Shown: piece by piece, positions 1 through 9,704 of the stretch
How positions within the stretch are numbered: the first letter of the stretch is position 1
How the letters are laid out: each line of letters begins with the position of its first letter
Source of the DNA: Pelagihabitans pacificus
Lineage (GTDB): Bacteria > Bacteroidota > Bacteroidia > Flavobacteriales > Flavobacteriaceae
Direction of reading: 5' to 3'
Assembly (NCBI RefSeq): GCF_009371985.2
Contig: NZ_VIKU02000001.1
Coordinates: forward strand, 1,240,001 to 1,304,000
DNA: 64,000 nucleotides
Program-made: the position numbers and the translations under genes
Notes under the pieces: generated by a model
The model's input: the letters and a program-made list of their open reading frames with translations, nothing else
Told to the model about the DNA's origin: nothing
Database searches by the model: none

Positions 1-1
1 G

Positions 2-1642
2 AATTTGGGGGGCGCCATTATTTTAAACCCAAAGGAGGCATTGGGGCGGTCGACCAACGTTACCAATAATCTCACCCTTGGCTCGTTCGGACTTCTAAAA
101 AACAACCTATCATTCAATCATTTCGATGGGAAGCTTCGACTAGGAGTACAGTACGGCCATATGGAAACCGATGGGTATCGTCAAAACAGCAATTTCGAAC
201 GCGATGGCTTTTTATTGAACACTTCATACCAGCTCAATGAAAAGAACAAGATCTCCGTTTTGGTGAACCATATCGATTTTACCGCTCAAATTCCGAGTTC
301 CTTGGGAGCGACCGCTTTTGCCGAGGACCCACAACAAGCGACCTTTACTTGGCGTGCATCCGAAGGTTTTGAAGCCAATAATTATACCTTGGCAGGCCTT
401 ACCTTTTCACATCGATTCAATAACCGATTGGAAAATGCCACGAGCCTCTTTTACAATTATCTGGATAAGGAAGAAGCGCGGCCCTTCGGCATCTTGGATG
501 AAATTACCAAGGGTTTCGGACTGCGAACACGGTTTACGGGAGATTTTGGCCTTCGCACTTCGAAGGCACGCTATACTTTTGGGGCCGAGCTTTTCAAGGA
601 TGAGTACGATTGGGACGAGTTTCGAAACCTGTGGGAAGACAACAATGGTAATGGAAGTCTAAAAGGTGCACAGTTTGCCCGCAACAAGGAGTTTCGGAGC
701 CAATGGAATGCTTTTGGCACCCTGTTGCTTCCATTTACGGAACGATTTTCGGCCCAATTCGGACTCAATGTGAACAACACCCAGTACGATTACCGCGATT
801 TGTTCAATACCGGAACCGACAATAAAAGTGCCGAAAGAAACTTTGAGGTCATTGTCTTGCCGAGTGTGAACCTCAATTATGCAGTTTCAGAACACTACGA
901 AATCTACGGAAATGTAAGCCGTGGTTTTTCCAATCCGACCCTAGAGGAGACCTTAACGCCCGATGGGGTCATCAACCCGGACATCGCCCGGGAAACCGGA
1001 GTTAATTACGAATTGGGCACACGGCTGTTCCTAGGTCAAAGGCGACTCGCCATTGACTTTTCGCTGTATCAGATGAATATCGATAACCTACTCGTCGGGG
1101 AACGAATCAATGAAGACCAATTCGTAGGTAAGAATGCCGGTAAAACGCGACATCGCGGACTGGAACTTGCGTTGAGCTACCACTGGGAGCTCTCCAAAAG
1201 CCTACAGTTGACCCCTTTTTTGAACTATACCTTTAACGACCATGTATTTGTGGAGTTCAACGATGAGGGGCAGGATTTCTCTGGAAATCCGCTCACCGGA
1301 GTGCCCGACCATCGGGTGACCGCAGGCTTGCAAGTGCGGTTTTTAGAATACTTTTATTGGAATACCACGCTACAGCATGTTGGTGAAATTCCCTTGACCG
1401 ACGAAGCCGACCTGTATAGCGATCCCTTTACCGTAGTAACCACCCGCTTGGGCTACCAACATAAATTGACGGATCGGTTTACGCTGGGAGCCGACTTCGG
1501 AATCAATAATCTGTTCGACACGGTCTACGCACAATCCGTGCTGATCAACACCCAAGCTTTTGGCGGCAACGAACCCCGCTATTTCTATCCCGGGGATGCC
1601 CGAAACTGCTACGGAGGGCTTCGACTCGGGTATCGACTGTGA
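2..1642 (+). CDS. TonB-dependent receptor, C-terminal part (5' end outside window)
   Basis: Outer-membrane TonB-dependent receptor. The frame is open to the left edge, so the signal peptide, regulatory domain and most of the plug are missing; about 546 residues remain. The text is a typical 22-strand barrel: alternating aromatic/polar strands, long loops, and a closing strand ending in GLRLGYRL. The final stretch, with NNLFDT, GGNEPRYFYPGDARN and a last aromatic strand, resembles FecA/siderophore-type receptors. That points to import of ferric chelates, but the substrate cannot be fixed from a barrel alone. No gene lies close downstream in the same direction except a broken hydrolase 344 bp away. 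Confidence 0.9.
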   Translation, partial: NLGGAIILNPKEALGRSTNVTNNLTLGSFGLLKNNLSFNHFDGKLRLGVQYGHMETDGYRQNSNFERDGFLLNTSYQLNEKNKISVLVNHIDFTAQIPSSLGATAFAEDPQQATFTWRASEGFEANNYTLAGLTFSHRFNNRLENATSLFYNYLDKEEARPFGILDEITKGFGLRTRFTGDFGLRTSKARYTFGAELFKDEYDWDEFRNLWEDNNGNGSLKGAQFARNKEFRSQWNAFGTLLLPFTERFSAQFGLNVNNTQYDYRDLFNTGTDNKSAERNFEVIVLPSVNLNYAVSEHYEIYGNVSRGFSNPTLEETLTPDGVINPDIARETGVNYELGTRLFLGQRRLAIDFSLYQMNIDNLLVGERINEDQFVGKNAGKTRHRGLELALSYHWELSKSLQLTPFLNYTFNDHVFVEFNDEGQDFSGNPLTGVPDHRVTAGLQVRFLEYFYWNTTLQHVGEIPLTDEADLYSDPFTVVTTRLGYQHKLTDRFTLGADFGINNLFDTVYAQSVLINTQAFGGNEPRYFYPGDARNCYGGLRLGYRL

Positions 1643-1986
1643 CATTCTTTGCCAGTGTTCTCTGAAATGGGCGGATCGGAAACATATGCCACCGCATTCA
1701 AAAGCAATAAAACCCATACGCTGAATAGCTATTCAATACACCATTGAGCAAGTCATAATACCTTCTGTAAATGGATACTACACGCGTGACCTACTGCTAC
1801 TCTCCCGTAGCTACTTCTTTCTAAGGGGATTTGACCGAATTATCGGCATTATAGCGCTGTAGAATAGAATAATCTATATTCTTGTTAGACGCTCATTTAA
1901 GATATTAAATAACACTCAGGCAACCTTTCCTAGTTAACCTACGTCTATACAGGTAATTACATATAAATCTTAAAAAAACCGCTGTT
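1643..1986. other. Intergenic region, nothing recognised
   Basis: About 340 bases between the receptor stop and the start of the broken hydrolase gene. The base composition becomes AT-rich toward the right. I see no convincing open frame, hairpin with T-run, tRNA or repeat here. It may be the left flank of the AT-rich segment that carries the pseudogene. Confidence 0.5.
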
Positions 1987-3084
1987 TTGTTAAAATATAG
2001 ATTAAGTCCTTTACTTTTTATTGTAATTTCTTTTATCCAATTAAACAATTGTTCTTCTCCTGGGAAAGAAGAAATCGAAAATTTTCAAGGCATATATATC
2101 TTAAAAGATTCAATCGATTATCATGTCAAGACAAAAATGCAGGAGTTGAAAATCCCCGGAGCGTCTTTAGCTATCATTAATAAGGGGAAAATAGTCCATC
2201 ATCAAACGTATGGGTATGCCAATCTTGAAGAAAAGATAAAAGTCACTAAGAAAACAATTTTTGAGGGCGCCTCGATATCAAAATCGATATTCTCATTTTT
2301 TGTAATGAAATATGTTGAAGAAGGTAGGTTGGATTTGGATAAACCTTTATTTGAATATTTGGCATATCCTGATATTGCCCATGATGAAAGATACAAAGCA
2401 ATAACCGCACGCATGGTGTTGAGTCATCGTTCCGGATTTCCGAACTGGCGAGAAAATGAACCGGACAAAAAGTTGAAAATTAAGTTTGAGCCTGGAACCG
2501 ATTTTGAATATTCTGGAGAAGGCTATCAATATCTAGCGATGGTTTTGAAAGAAATGGATGGAGGAAATTGGGCTGATTTAGAAAGTAAATTTCAGAATAA
2601 GGTAGCCAAACCCTTGAACATGGAGCATACGGTATTTATTCCCACCGAATATATGGAACAAAATAAAGCAGAACCTTAAGATAAGGACAATAATTGGATT
2701 GATTTAAAAAACAACTACTGGTATAAAAAAGATAAAGGAATATTCGTCGCACCCTCGTCAATTCACACCGAATCAATTGATTTTTCAAAATGGATGGTAG
2801 GCGTAATGAACAGAGAATTATTAACCGGTAATAGCTACAATGAATTATTCAAACATCATTCAAAACTTCATACATCGGATTCCGGTGTAACTTATTATTA
2901 TTCACTAGGATACATTACCGGAGATAACGATTATCAGAACACATACTTCCATAGTGGCAGTAATGATGGGTTTACCTGTTGGTATTTGTTCAACACCGAA
3001 AAAAAATAGGGTTTTGTAGTATTTACCAATTCAGAATACGGGGAGGAACTCGGAGAAAACATTTTTGATTATTTAAGCAAGTAG
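1987..3084 (+). pseudogene. Beta-lactamase-fold serine hydrolase, broken by two in-frame stops
   Basis: One frame runs from a TTG at 1987 to TAG at 3082-3084 and would encode 363 residues plus two internal stops: TAA at 2677-2679 (codon 231) and TAG at 3007-3009. There is no frameshift. The protein text stays coherent across both stops: lipoprotein-type signal (LNNC), the SxxK motif in GASISKS with the nucleophile serine, a YSGEGYQYL segment as the YxN-like motif, and near the end FHSGSNDGF followed by GFVVFTNSEYGEE, as in class C beta-lactamase/penicillin-binding esterases (PF00144). By eye the segment is clearly more AT-rich than its neighbours, which suggests transfer. The first fragment (230 residues) would lack the C-terminal third, so it is probably inactive. 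Confidence 0.8.
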
Positions 3085-3282
3085 GCAACAAATAAAAAAA
3101 GGACTTAACAAAGTGCATAATTTATGGCCTAGCTGTTTAATGGTCTTTCGCAGCGTTCCAAGTTTCGAGTTCACCCTACTACTACCTTGAACCTTTGTAC
3201 TTTCGTAGAATGGCAAATGGTACCACCCGGATGCTACCAGGCAAACAAAATAAAACAAACCCCGTTCCCTGGTAACCAACGA

Positions 3283-4824
3283 CTAAATTTTCTTCAACCA
3301 AGTCTTCATGTCGACGGCCTCGGCGATAATAGTGCCCACCTCGGGAATGGCTACCCGCTGCTGTTCCATACTATCCCGATGACGTAGCGTTACGGTTTGG
3401 TCCTCCAAAGTTTGGTGATCTACCGTAATGCAAAAAGGTGTGCCAGCGGCATCCTGTCGTCGGTAACGCCTTCCAACGGCATCCTTTTCATCATAGATAA
3501 CGTTGAAGTCCCATTTCAACTCATCCACGATTTGATGGGCGATTTCGGGCAGACCATCTTTTTTGACCAACGGTAATACGGCCGCCTTGGTAGGCGCCAA
3601 TACGGCCGGAAGCTTTAAGACGGTTCGGTTAGTATCGTTTTCCAATTCCTCTTCTTCAAGGGCATGTGAAAACACGGCCAGGAACATCCGATCGAGACCG
3701 ATAGAAGTTTCCACTACGTAGGGCACGTAGCTTTCATTCTCCTCGTGATCGAAATACTGCAATTTCTTACCGGAATATTTCTCATGGGCGCCCAAATCGA
3801 AATCGGTTCGGGAATGAATGCCTTCCAACTCCTTGAAGCCAAAGGGAAACCGGAACTCGATATCGGCGGCAGCATCGGCATAATGCGCCAGTTTTTCATG
3901 ATCGTGAAAACGGTAGTTCTCCTCGCCCAACCCTAAGGATAGATGCCATTTTAATCGAGCCTCTTTCCAGTAGTCGTACCAAACTTTTTGGGTGCCGGGT
4001 TTGATGAAGAACTGCATCTCCATCTGTTCGAATTCCCGCATCCGAAAAATAAACTGTCTGGCCACAATTTCGTTTCGAAACGCTTTTCCGGTCTGGGCGA
4101 TGCCGAATGGAATCTTCATACGCCCGGTTTTCTGAACGTTCAAAAAATTGACAAAAATACCTTGGGCAGTTTCCGGTCGCAGGTAAAGGTCCATCGCCGT
4201 ATCGGCCGAAGCCCCTAACTTGGTCCCGAACATCAGGTTGAATTGTTTGACATCGGTCCAATTCCGGGATCCCGATACGGGGCATGCAATTTCCAATTCC
4301 TCGATCAGCGCTTTCACATCGGCCAAGTCCTCATTTTCCAACGACTTTGCCAGTCTTTTCAGAATCGTATCTATTTGATTTTGGTATCCGGAAACCCGTG
4401 GATTTGTCGCCAAAAATTGGGTTTTGTCAAATGCATCGCCGAAACGCTTGGCGGCTTTCTTCACTTCTTTTTCGATTTTGGCCTCTATTTTGGCGGTATG
4501 ATCTTCGACCAAAACATCGGCCCGATATCTTTTTTTCGAGTCTTTATTGTCGATCAAGGGGTCGTTGAAGGCATCTACGTGTCCCGAAGCTTTCCAAGTC
4601 GTTGGGTGCATAAAAATGGCCGCGTCGATACCAACGATATTTTCGTGAAGCTGCACCATGGCTCGCCACCAATACTCCCGAATATTTTTCTTGAGTTCAG
4701 CCCCGTTCTGCGCGTAATCGTACACCGCACTCAAACCATCATAAATTTCGCTCGATTGAAATACATACCCATACTCCTTTGCATGGGAGATTACCTTCTT
4801 AAAAATATCTTCTTGATTTGCCAT
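3283..4824 (-). CDS. glyS: Glycine--tRNA ligase (single-chain, alpha2 type)
   Basis: Charges tRNA-Gly with glycine in the cytoplasm. The 513 residues match the dimeric class II GlyRS found in Bacteroidota, archaea and eukaryotes rather than the alpha2beta2 form. Class II signatures are visible: LRPETAQGIFVNF, the motif 2 region FRNEIVARQFIFRMREFEQ, and motif 3 in the segment ETSIGLDRMFLAV, followed by an anticodon-binding domain (ALPLVKKDG onward). The start ATG follows 49 bp after a membrane coiled-coil gene on the same strand, so the two may be co-transcribed. Nothing unusual was seen. Confidence 0.97.
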   Translation of the reverse strand: MANQEDIFKKVISHAKEYGYVFQSSEIYDGLSAVYDYAQNGAELKKNIREYWWRAMVQLHENIVGIDAAIFMHPTTWKASGHVDAFNDPLIDNKDSKKRYRADVLVEDHTAKIEAKIEKEVKKAAKRFGDAFDKTQFLATNPRVSGYQNQIDTILKRLAKSLENEDLADVKALIEELEIACPVSGSRNWTDVKQFNLMFGTKLGASADTAMDLYLRPETAQGIFVNFLNVQKTGRMKIPFGIAQTGKAFRNEIVARQFIFRMREFEQMEMQFFIKPGTQKVWYDYWKEARLKWHLSLGLGEENYRFHDHEKLAHYADAAADIEFRFPFGFKELEGIHSRTDFDLGAHEKYSGKKLQYFDHEENESYVPYVVETSIGLDRMFLAVFSHALEEEELENDTNRTVLKLPAVLAPTKAAVLPLVKKDGLPEIAHQIVDELKWDFNVIYDEKDAVGRRYRRQDAAGTPFCITVDHQTLEDQTVTLRHRDSMEQQRVAIPEVGTIIAEAVDMKTWLKKI

Positions 4825-4873
4825 TGGGCAAAAATAGAATTTTACCCTAAGAGAGCGGAGAGAATTTTACAAA

Positions 4874-5770
4874 TTATTTTAGCTGAAATTCCGAGGAGGA
4901 CAAGAGTCGCTCATCCTCGAAAACATTGAGCGTGTAGGTACCCGGTTCCAATGAACCTTCGGGGAAGGTTACAAAGTCGTTTACCTGGGTTTGTTCCCCA
5001 TCAAAAAGAAACTCGACCCGTTTGCTATAGACATTTCCGTTTACGGTAATGGTATTGGCATTGTCTTCTATTATTTGCATGTTCGGACCCAAAAACTGGA
5101 AGTAAATCACCTTTTCGGTACCGCTGGCGGTGGGATCGGGCAAAATAATCGCCGTTCCCCGTAACTTTTCGATGGTAGAGGCCTTATTGGTCTGGATGGG
5201 CCTGCCACCCCTCAGGCGAAACCCACTGCCCTGGGCGTTCTGTATTTTGAGGTAGCTCTTCATTTTGAGTTGCTTGTTCAACTCCAATATTTTTTTGCGC
5301 TGTAACGCCTCGGCTTCGGCCAACGAACTACTCTTGCCCCGTAGTTCCTCGATCTGCTTCCTGGTCTCCTCGTACTTATCCGCAAGGAGCATGTTGTTGT
5401 ATTTCAAGAAATTATTCTTAAGCCGTAGACTGTCGTTTTTGGCTTCAAGCCTTCTGAGCTCCGTTTTGTACTCCCTCAACCTTTCAACGGTAAAATTAAG
5501 CCTCCCAACGGAATCGAGAAGTTCCTGTACCCTAAATTTGGCGTTTTGAATTTCAATCGTACTCACTTCGTCGCGGGCAGTTAGGCGATCAACATCCGCT
5601 TTCATTAAGGTAAGATCCTTTATCAGGAGCGCCTTTTCTTCTTCCAAGTAGTTAATCTGGGTCTTGGATTGGGCATAACTGTAATAAAAGGCAATTAGAA
5701 TACCCAAGATTACGGCCACCAAGGCAGCAAAGATGATTTTATAATTGAATTTAGTATCTTGACTATTCAT
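4874..5770 (-). CDS. Membrane-anchored coiled-coil protein, function unknown
   Basis: 298 residues. Residues about 11-32 form one transmembrane helix (IIFAALVAVILGILIAFYY). Residues about 35-165 are a long Lys/Glu/Leu-rich coiled coil. A C-terminal beta-rich domain of about 120 residues follows (from GSGFRLRGGRP to the end), with a pattern like an Ig-type fold (EPGTYTLNVFED). Likely anchored in the inner membrane with the coiled coil in the periplasm. I do not recognise a family with known function; similar proteins are often labelled as ParA-like by automatic annotation, which the sequence does not support because there is no Walker motif. It precedes glyS by 49 bp and is divergent from comF. 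Confidence 0.8.
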   Translation of the reverse strand: MNSQDTKFNYKIIFAALVAVILGILIAFYYSYAQSKTQINYLEEEKALLIKDLTLMKADVDRLTARDEVSTIEIQNAKFRVQELLDSVGRLNFTVERLREYKTELRRLEAKNDSLRLKNNFLKYNNMLLADKYEETRKQIEELRGKSSSLAEAEALQRKKILELNKQLKMKSYLKIQNAQGSGFRLRGGRPIQTNKASTIEKLRGTAIILPDPTASGTEKVIYFQFLGPNMQIIEDNANTITVNGNVYSKRVEFLFDGEQTQVNDFVTFPEGSLEPGTYTLNVFEDERLLSSSEFQLK

Positions 5771-5810
5771 TAATCAGGTGAGCGTTAAGTAGGTTCTAAA
5801 GCGTTAAGAT

Positions 5811-6524
5811 TTGTTCTTCTCCAATCTAGCAAATATACTAAATGATATCAACTCCACGATACTACCCAAGGTGTGTTTTGGATGTAATGCCCATTTATAC
5901 AGGGGAGAACAACTACTTTGTACCATTTGTCGAAACGATATGCCGTTCACCGAGTATACCTTTAACGCAGAAAATTCCGTTGACCGTATATTTTATGGAA
6001 GAATTGATGTTAAAAAATCAAGTTCTTTTCTTTTTTATCGGGAAAATAGCGTGGTTCAGCACCTTATTCACCACCTGAAATACAGAAATCAAGAACAATT
6101 AGCACCCTTTTTGGGGGATTGGTACGGTCAAATTTTGAAAGAAGATCCCGGTCTGCAAGGTATTATCGATTTTGTTATTCCCGTTCCCTTGCACACCAAA
6201 AAATTAAGGAAAAGGGGCTATAATCAAGTGACCGGTTTTGCCAAAAAGCTTGCTCACCACCTCGAGGCCACTTTTGTAGATGACCTACTTTTGAAAACGG
6301 CCAATACCAAAACCCAGACCAAAAAAGGAAGAATCGGACGTTGGCAAAACAATAAGGCACTTTACATCCTATCTGATATGAAAGCGCTCAAAAACAAAAA
6401 CGTACTCTTGGTCGACGATGTCATCACTACTGGGGCAACCATGGAAATCTGCACCGAGGCGCTCCTACAGGTTCCCGGCATCGGTGTTTACCTGACGAGT
6501 ATGGCAGTAGTGCCACTTACCTAG
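5811..6524 (+). CDS. comF: ComF family phosphoribosyltransferase-like protein
   Basis: ComF-type protein of 237 residues, linked in other bacteria to DNA uptake during competence. The N-terminus has a four-cysteine zinc site (CFGC near residue 22 and CTIC near residue 37). The C-terminal part has the type I phosphoribosyltransferase PRPP loop VLLVDDVITTGAT and the VPVPLHTKKLRKRGYNQ segment typical of ComF. The start is TTG at 5811; an in-frame TAA lies directly upstream at 5805-5807 and no ATG precedes the zinc finger, so TTG is the only sensible start. No other competence genes are nearby. Confidence 0.92.
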   Translation: MFFSNLANILNDINSTILPKVCFGCNAHLYRGEQLLCTICRNDMPFTEYTFNAENSVDRIFYGRIDVKKSSSFLFYRENSVVQHLIHHLKYRNQEQLAPFLGDWYGQILKEDPGLQGIIDFVIPVPLHTKKLRKRGYNQVTGFAKKLAHHLEATFVDDLLLKTANTKTQTKKGRIGRWQNNKALYILSDMKALKNKNVLLVDDVITTGATMEICTEALLQVPGIGVYLTSMAVVPLT

Positions 6525-6614
6525 TAAAATAACATATTTTTATGACCCAGGGGTTCCGAGTACCCGCACATTTTGCAAATAAATCGTTTCTTTGCGGCTA
6601 GCAAGGCAATAATC

Positions 6615-8228
6615 ATGATGCGACGTTTTTTAGCGGGGTTATTTTTATTCTTTATGGTTTCCGCATTGTGGCAATGTGCTAAAAGGGGAAGCCCCACTGG
6701 CGGTCCGAAAGATGAAGCCCCCCCGATATTGTTACGATCGGATCCCGACAATATGACCGTCAATTTCAAGACAAACAAAATAAAGCTTTATTTCGACGAA
6801 TACGTTAAGCTCGAGAACCTGCAAGAGCAACTAATTGTATCCCCTCCTTTGAAATACCTACCGGAAATCACCCCCCAAGGTGGCACCGGCAAAGTGGTAG
6901 AAGTTACGATAAAGGATACGCTAAAGGAAAATACCACCTATACCTTTAACTTCGGGCAGAGTATCGTAGACAATAACGAGGGCAATCCGTATCCCTTTCT
7001 GACCTATGTTTTTTCCACTGGGGATTTTATCGATTCGTTGACTCTCAATGGGGTCGTGAAGGATGCATTGAACAAAAAGGCCGACGACTTCATTAGTGTA
7101 ATGCTATATGAAATAGATAGTATGTATACCGATTCAACCGTTTTTCAAAGGCCCCCCAACTATATTACCAATACCCTAGACAGTGCCATTATCTTCAAAA
7201 TTAGCAATATCAAGGAGGGTAGGTATGCCTTATTCGCTTTAAAAGATGAGGCCAAGAACAATGTTTTTGACCAAAACACGGATAAAATCGGCTTCGTAGA
7301 GGACACGATTTCAATTCCTACCGATTCGACCTACTTATTGAACCTTTTTAGGGAAATCCCCGACTACAATCTTTCGGTGCCTAGTTTTGCCGCTAGCAAC
7401 AAAATCATTTTCGGATACTATGGAGATGGTAAGGAGGTCAAAATCGAACCGATGAGCGCACTACCCGACACTGTTCGCACCAAAGTGTTAAGGGAGCGGG
7501 ATAAAGACACATTGAATTTTTGGTTTACGCCCTTTGAAACGGATTCTATCCTATTTACCGTAACCAATGAAGCGTACCAACGCATCGACACATTCAATGT
7601 AAAAACAAGAAAAGTCGCTATCGACTCCTTGGTCTTGAACCCCAACTTCAGGGGTACTTATAATTTTAACGACTCTTTTCACATTGCCGCGAACATTCCA
7701 TTGACCTCCATCGATTCGACTCAAATACAGGTCATTGACAAGGACTCCATACCAGTACCTTTCCAAGTAGATTTGGATTCGATTGAAAACAAGGTCGATT
7801 TCGACTTTGAAGTGGAGCCGAACCAAACCTATAACATCGAATTATTGCCCGGGGCCATCACCGATTTTTTCGAAGGAACCAACGACAGTCTTTTGTACAG
7901 TCTTTCAACGAAAAGTCCGGCCGATTATGCCAATCTAACCGTGAATCTTGAAGGTGCGGTTACCTACCCCCTAATTCTGCAGTTGACCAATGAACAGGGG
8001 GAAACCCAAATAGAGCAATACGCGGAGCAACCTCGTGCCTTTCAGTTCAACAACATCGAACCCGGAATCTATATCGTTCGCGTTATTTTTGACACGAATC
8101 AAAACAGGAAATGGGATACGGGAAATTTTCTTCAAAGACTTCAGCCCGAAAAAGTAAGTTATTATCCCAAACCGATTGAACTCAGGGCCAATTGGGAGAT
8201 GATAGAAACGTTCACGTTGATAGAGTGA
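6615..8228 (+). CDS. Big_5 (SbsA Ig-like) domain lipoprotein
   Basis: 537-residue secreted lipoprotein. I take the ATG ATG pair at 6615, because it directly precedes a lipoprotein signal (RRFLAGLFLFFMVSALWQC); a longer in-frame start at 6573 would bury it. After the lipid-anchored cysteine comes GSPTGGPKDEAPPILLRSDP, the usual entry to a Big_5 Ig-like domain (to about residue 130). The rest is a chain of beta-rich segments ending in a prealbumin-like fold (PGIYIVRVIFDTNQNRKWDTG). Conserved in Flavobacteriia; probably a periplasmic or surface envelope protein of unknown role. Its 3' end overlaps the convergent nitrilase gene by 17 bp. Confidence 0.88.
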   Translation: MMRRFLAGLFLFFMVSALWQCAKRGSPTGGPKDEAPPILLRSDPDNMTVNFKTNKIKLYFDEYVKLENLQEQLIVSPPLKYLPEITPQGGTGKVVEVTIKDTLKENTTYTFNFGQSIVDNNEGNPYPFLTYVFSTGDFIDSLTLNGVVKDALNKKADDFISVMLYEIDSMYTDSTVFQRPPNYITNTLDSAIIFKISNIKEGRYALFALKDEAKNNVFDQNTDKIGFVEDTISIPTDSTYLLNLFREIPDYNLSVPSFAASNKIIFGYYGDGKEVKIEPMSALPDTVRTKVLRERDKDTLNFWFTPFETDSILFTVTNEAYQRIDTFNVKTRKVAIDSLVLNPNFRGTYNFNDSFHIAANIPLTSIDSTQIQVIDKDSIPVPFQVDLDSIENKVDFDFEVEPNQTYNIELLPGAITDFFEGTNDSLLYSLSTKSPADYANLTVNLEGAVTYPLILQLTNEQGETQIEQYAEQPRAFQFNNIEPGIYIVRVIFDTNQNRKWDTGNFLQRLQPEKVSYYPKPIELRANWEMIETFTLIE

Positions 8229-8988
8229 ATTGATCTCTATCCTCCAAAAACCGCAATTGTTTTCGAATGGTCTCTAGGTGTTCTTTGTGCAAGGTAGCAT
8301 AACGGGTTTCTGCATCCATAGAAAAAACCAATTGCTCCCCAAGACCATCATAAACCGCTGAATGACCTGGGTATTCCAAGCCTGTTTCATCGGTTCCTAC
8401 CCGATTCAGACCGATGCAGTAGGCCATGTTTTCAATGGCGCGTGCCTTTAACAAAGTATCCCAGGCAGCAATCCTAGGTTTGGGCCAATTGGCCACATAG
8501 AACAATACATCGTAGTCTACCGTGTTTCTCGCCCAGACCGGAAATCGAAGGTCGTAACAAATCATGGGGCAGATTTTGAATCCCTTATAAGATACGATCA
8601 ATCGTTCGGCTCCCGCTTTGTAGACCTTATCTTCCCCTGCCAGGGTGAAAGTATGTCGTTTATCGTATTGATAGTAGTTGCCGTCGGGTAATACGAAAAA
8701 TAATCGATTCGCATGGCTGCCGTTTTCGTAGAAGGGAAGGCTTCCCGCCAAGGCGGCTTTTTTTTCAATCGCTTTTTGTCGCATCCAATCCAGGGTAAGG
8801 CCTCCGTATTCATTTCCAATCTTCTCCGGGTGCATGGTAAAGCCTGTCGTGAACATTTCAGGCAAAAGAATAAGGTCGGCCGCTTTTGAAATCTTATCGA
8901 GCTGTTGGGAGAAATGTTCAAAATTAGCGTCGGGATTTTCCCAGACCACCTCACTTTGTACCAACGCTACCTGTAGTTTTTCTTCCAT
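8212..8988 (-). CDS. Carbon-nitrogen hydrolase, omega-amidase/YafV-like
   Basis: Nitrilase-superfamily amidohydrolase, 258 residues from the ATG at 8988. An in-frame TTG three codons upstream would overlap the NUDIX stop; the ATG leaves a 1-bp gap and is preferred. The catalytic triad is visible: Glu44 in LLPEMF, Lys110 in YDKRHTF, Cys144 in MICYDLRFP. The HTFTLAGEDKVYKAG segment is typical of the omega-amidase branch (E. coli YafV, human NIT2), which hydrolyses 2-oxoglutaramate and 2-oxosuccinamate. The family call is firm; the substrate is inferred. It probably shares a transcript with the upstream NUDIX gene. Confidence 0.92.
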   Translation of the reverse strand: MEEKLQVALVQSEVVWENPDANFEHFSQQLDKISKAADLILLPEMFTTGFTMHPEKIGNEYGGLTLDWMRQKAIEKKAALAGSLPFYENGSHANRLFFVLPDGNYYQYDKRHTFTLAGEDKVYKAGAERLIVSYKGFKICPMICYDLRFPVWARNTVDYDVLFYVANWPKPRIAAWDTLLKARAIENMAYCIGLNRVGTDETGLEYPGHSAVYDGLGEQLVFSMDAETRYATLHKEHLETIRKQLRFLEDRDQFTLST

Positions 8989-8989
8989 A

Positions 8990-9628
8990 TTAATCAAAAT
9001 ATACGTGACTATCGGGATTTTTGACCAGTTGATATAAATGTTCCAATTGCGATTTTAGTATACGGTCTTCGGATAGTTCGGGAAGTGTGTCGAGCCGAAA
9101 GAAGGCAGCCCCCTGCATATCAAAACCATGCCTTAATTTACCCCCTGTTATCTTACAAAGGAAATTCAGCTTATAAATATAGAAAGGTTGTGGCGGATGT
9201 GGATGGCATTTTTTATCGTATACCGCTAATAACCGAACGACCTTCGTAGTGAGACCGGTCTCCTCATAAATTTCCTTGACCACGGCTTCTGAGGGGGAGT
9301 CCCCTACATCGGCCCAACCGCCGGGAATGGCCCATTTCCCATCAACGCTTTCCTTGGCCATCAAGATTTCATCGGCCTCGTTCAGCACAAAACCGCGTAC
9401 ATCGACCTTTACGGTGGGGTAGTCGTTCGCGGGCATGAAAAAATCCTTAAGGACCGCCAAGGGTCGGTCGGCAGTATGGGCCATCAATTGCAAACTGATG
9501 TTCATAAGCTCCTCATACCGTTCCCGGTCGTAGCCGTTCTCCGCATAAATCAGCCCTGTATCTGCCAAGGCCTTGATTCGTTTGATAAGTTCCAATTGCC
9601 GAAATCCATCTAAATTGCTACCGCCCAT
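8990..9628 (-). CDS. NUDIX hydrolase with N-terminal Nudix_hydro_N domain
   Basis: 212 residues. The first about 60 residues (RQLELIKRIKALADTGLIY ... LMAHTADRP) match the small helical domain that precedes one group of Bacteroidota and Bacillota NUDIX enzymes, often annotated as ADP-ribose pyrophosphatases. The NUDIX box follows as GWADVGDSPSEAVVKEIYEETGL. The usual REU core is KEI here, a conservative Arg to Lys change; the metal-binding glutamates EETG are kept. Likely hydrolyses a nucleoside-diphosphate-linked compound in the cytoplasm; substrate unknown. The stop codon lies 1 bp before the nitrilase ATG, which suggests translational coupling. Confidence 0.9.
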   Translation of the reverse strand: MGGSNLDGFRQLELIKRIKALADTGLIYAENGYDRERYEELMNISLQLMAHTADRPLAVLKDFFMPANDYPTVKVDVRGFVLNEADEILMAKESVDGKWAIPGGWADVGDSPSEAVVKEIYEETGLTTKVVRLLAVYDKKCHPHPPQPFYIYKLNFLCKITGGKLRHGFDMQGAAFFRLDTLPELSEDRILKSQLEHLYQLVKNPDSHVYFD

Positions 9629-9704
9629 ATCTTATTAGCTACCTTCTTTTTAAAGAAACCCTCACTTAATTCTTCTTTAAGTATCCACCCATAAATACTA
9701 GATG

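Noticed and set aside
3073-3279. 68-codon minus-strand frame between the pseudogene and glyS
   Set aside because: No recognisable pattern; the region looks like plain intergenic DNA downstream of glyS.
4243-4929. 228-codon plus-strand frame opposite glyS
   Set aside because: It lies antisense to a complete GlyRS and has no recognisable domain.
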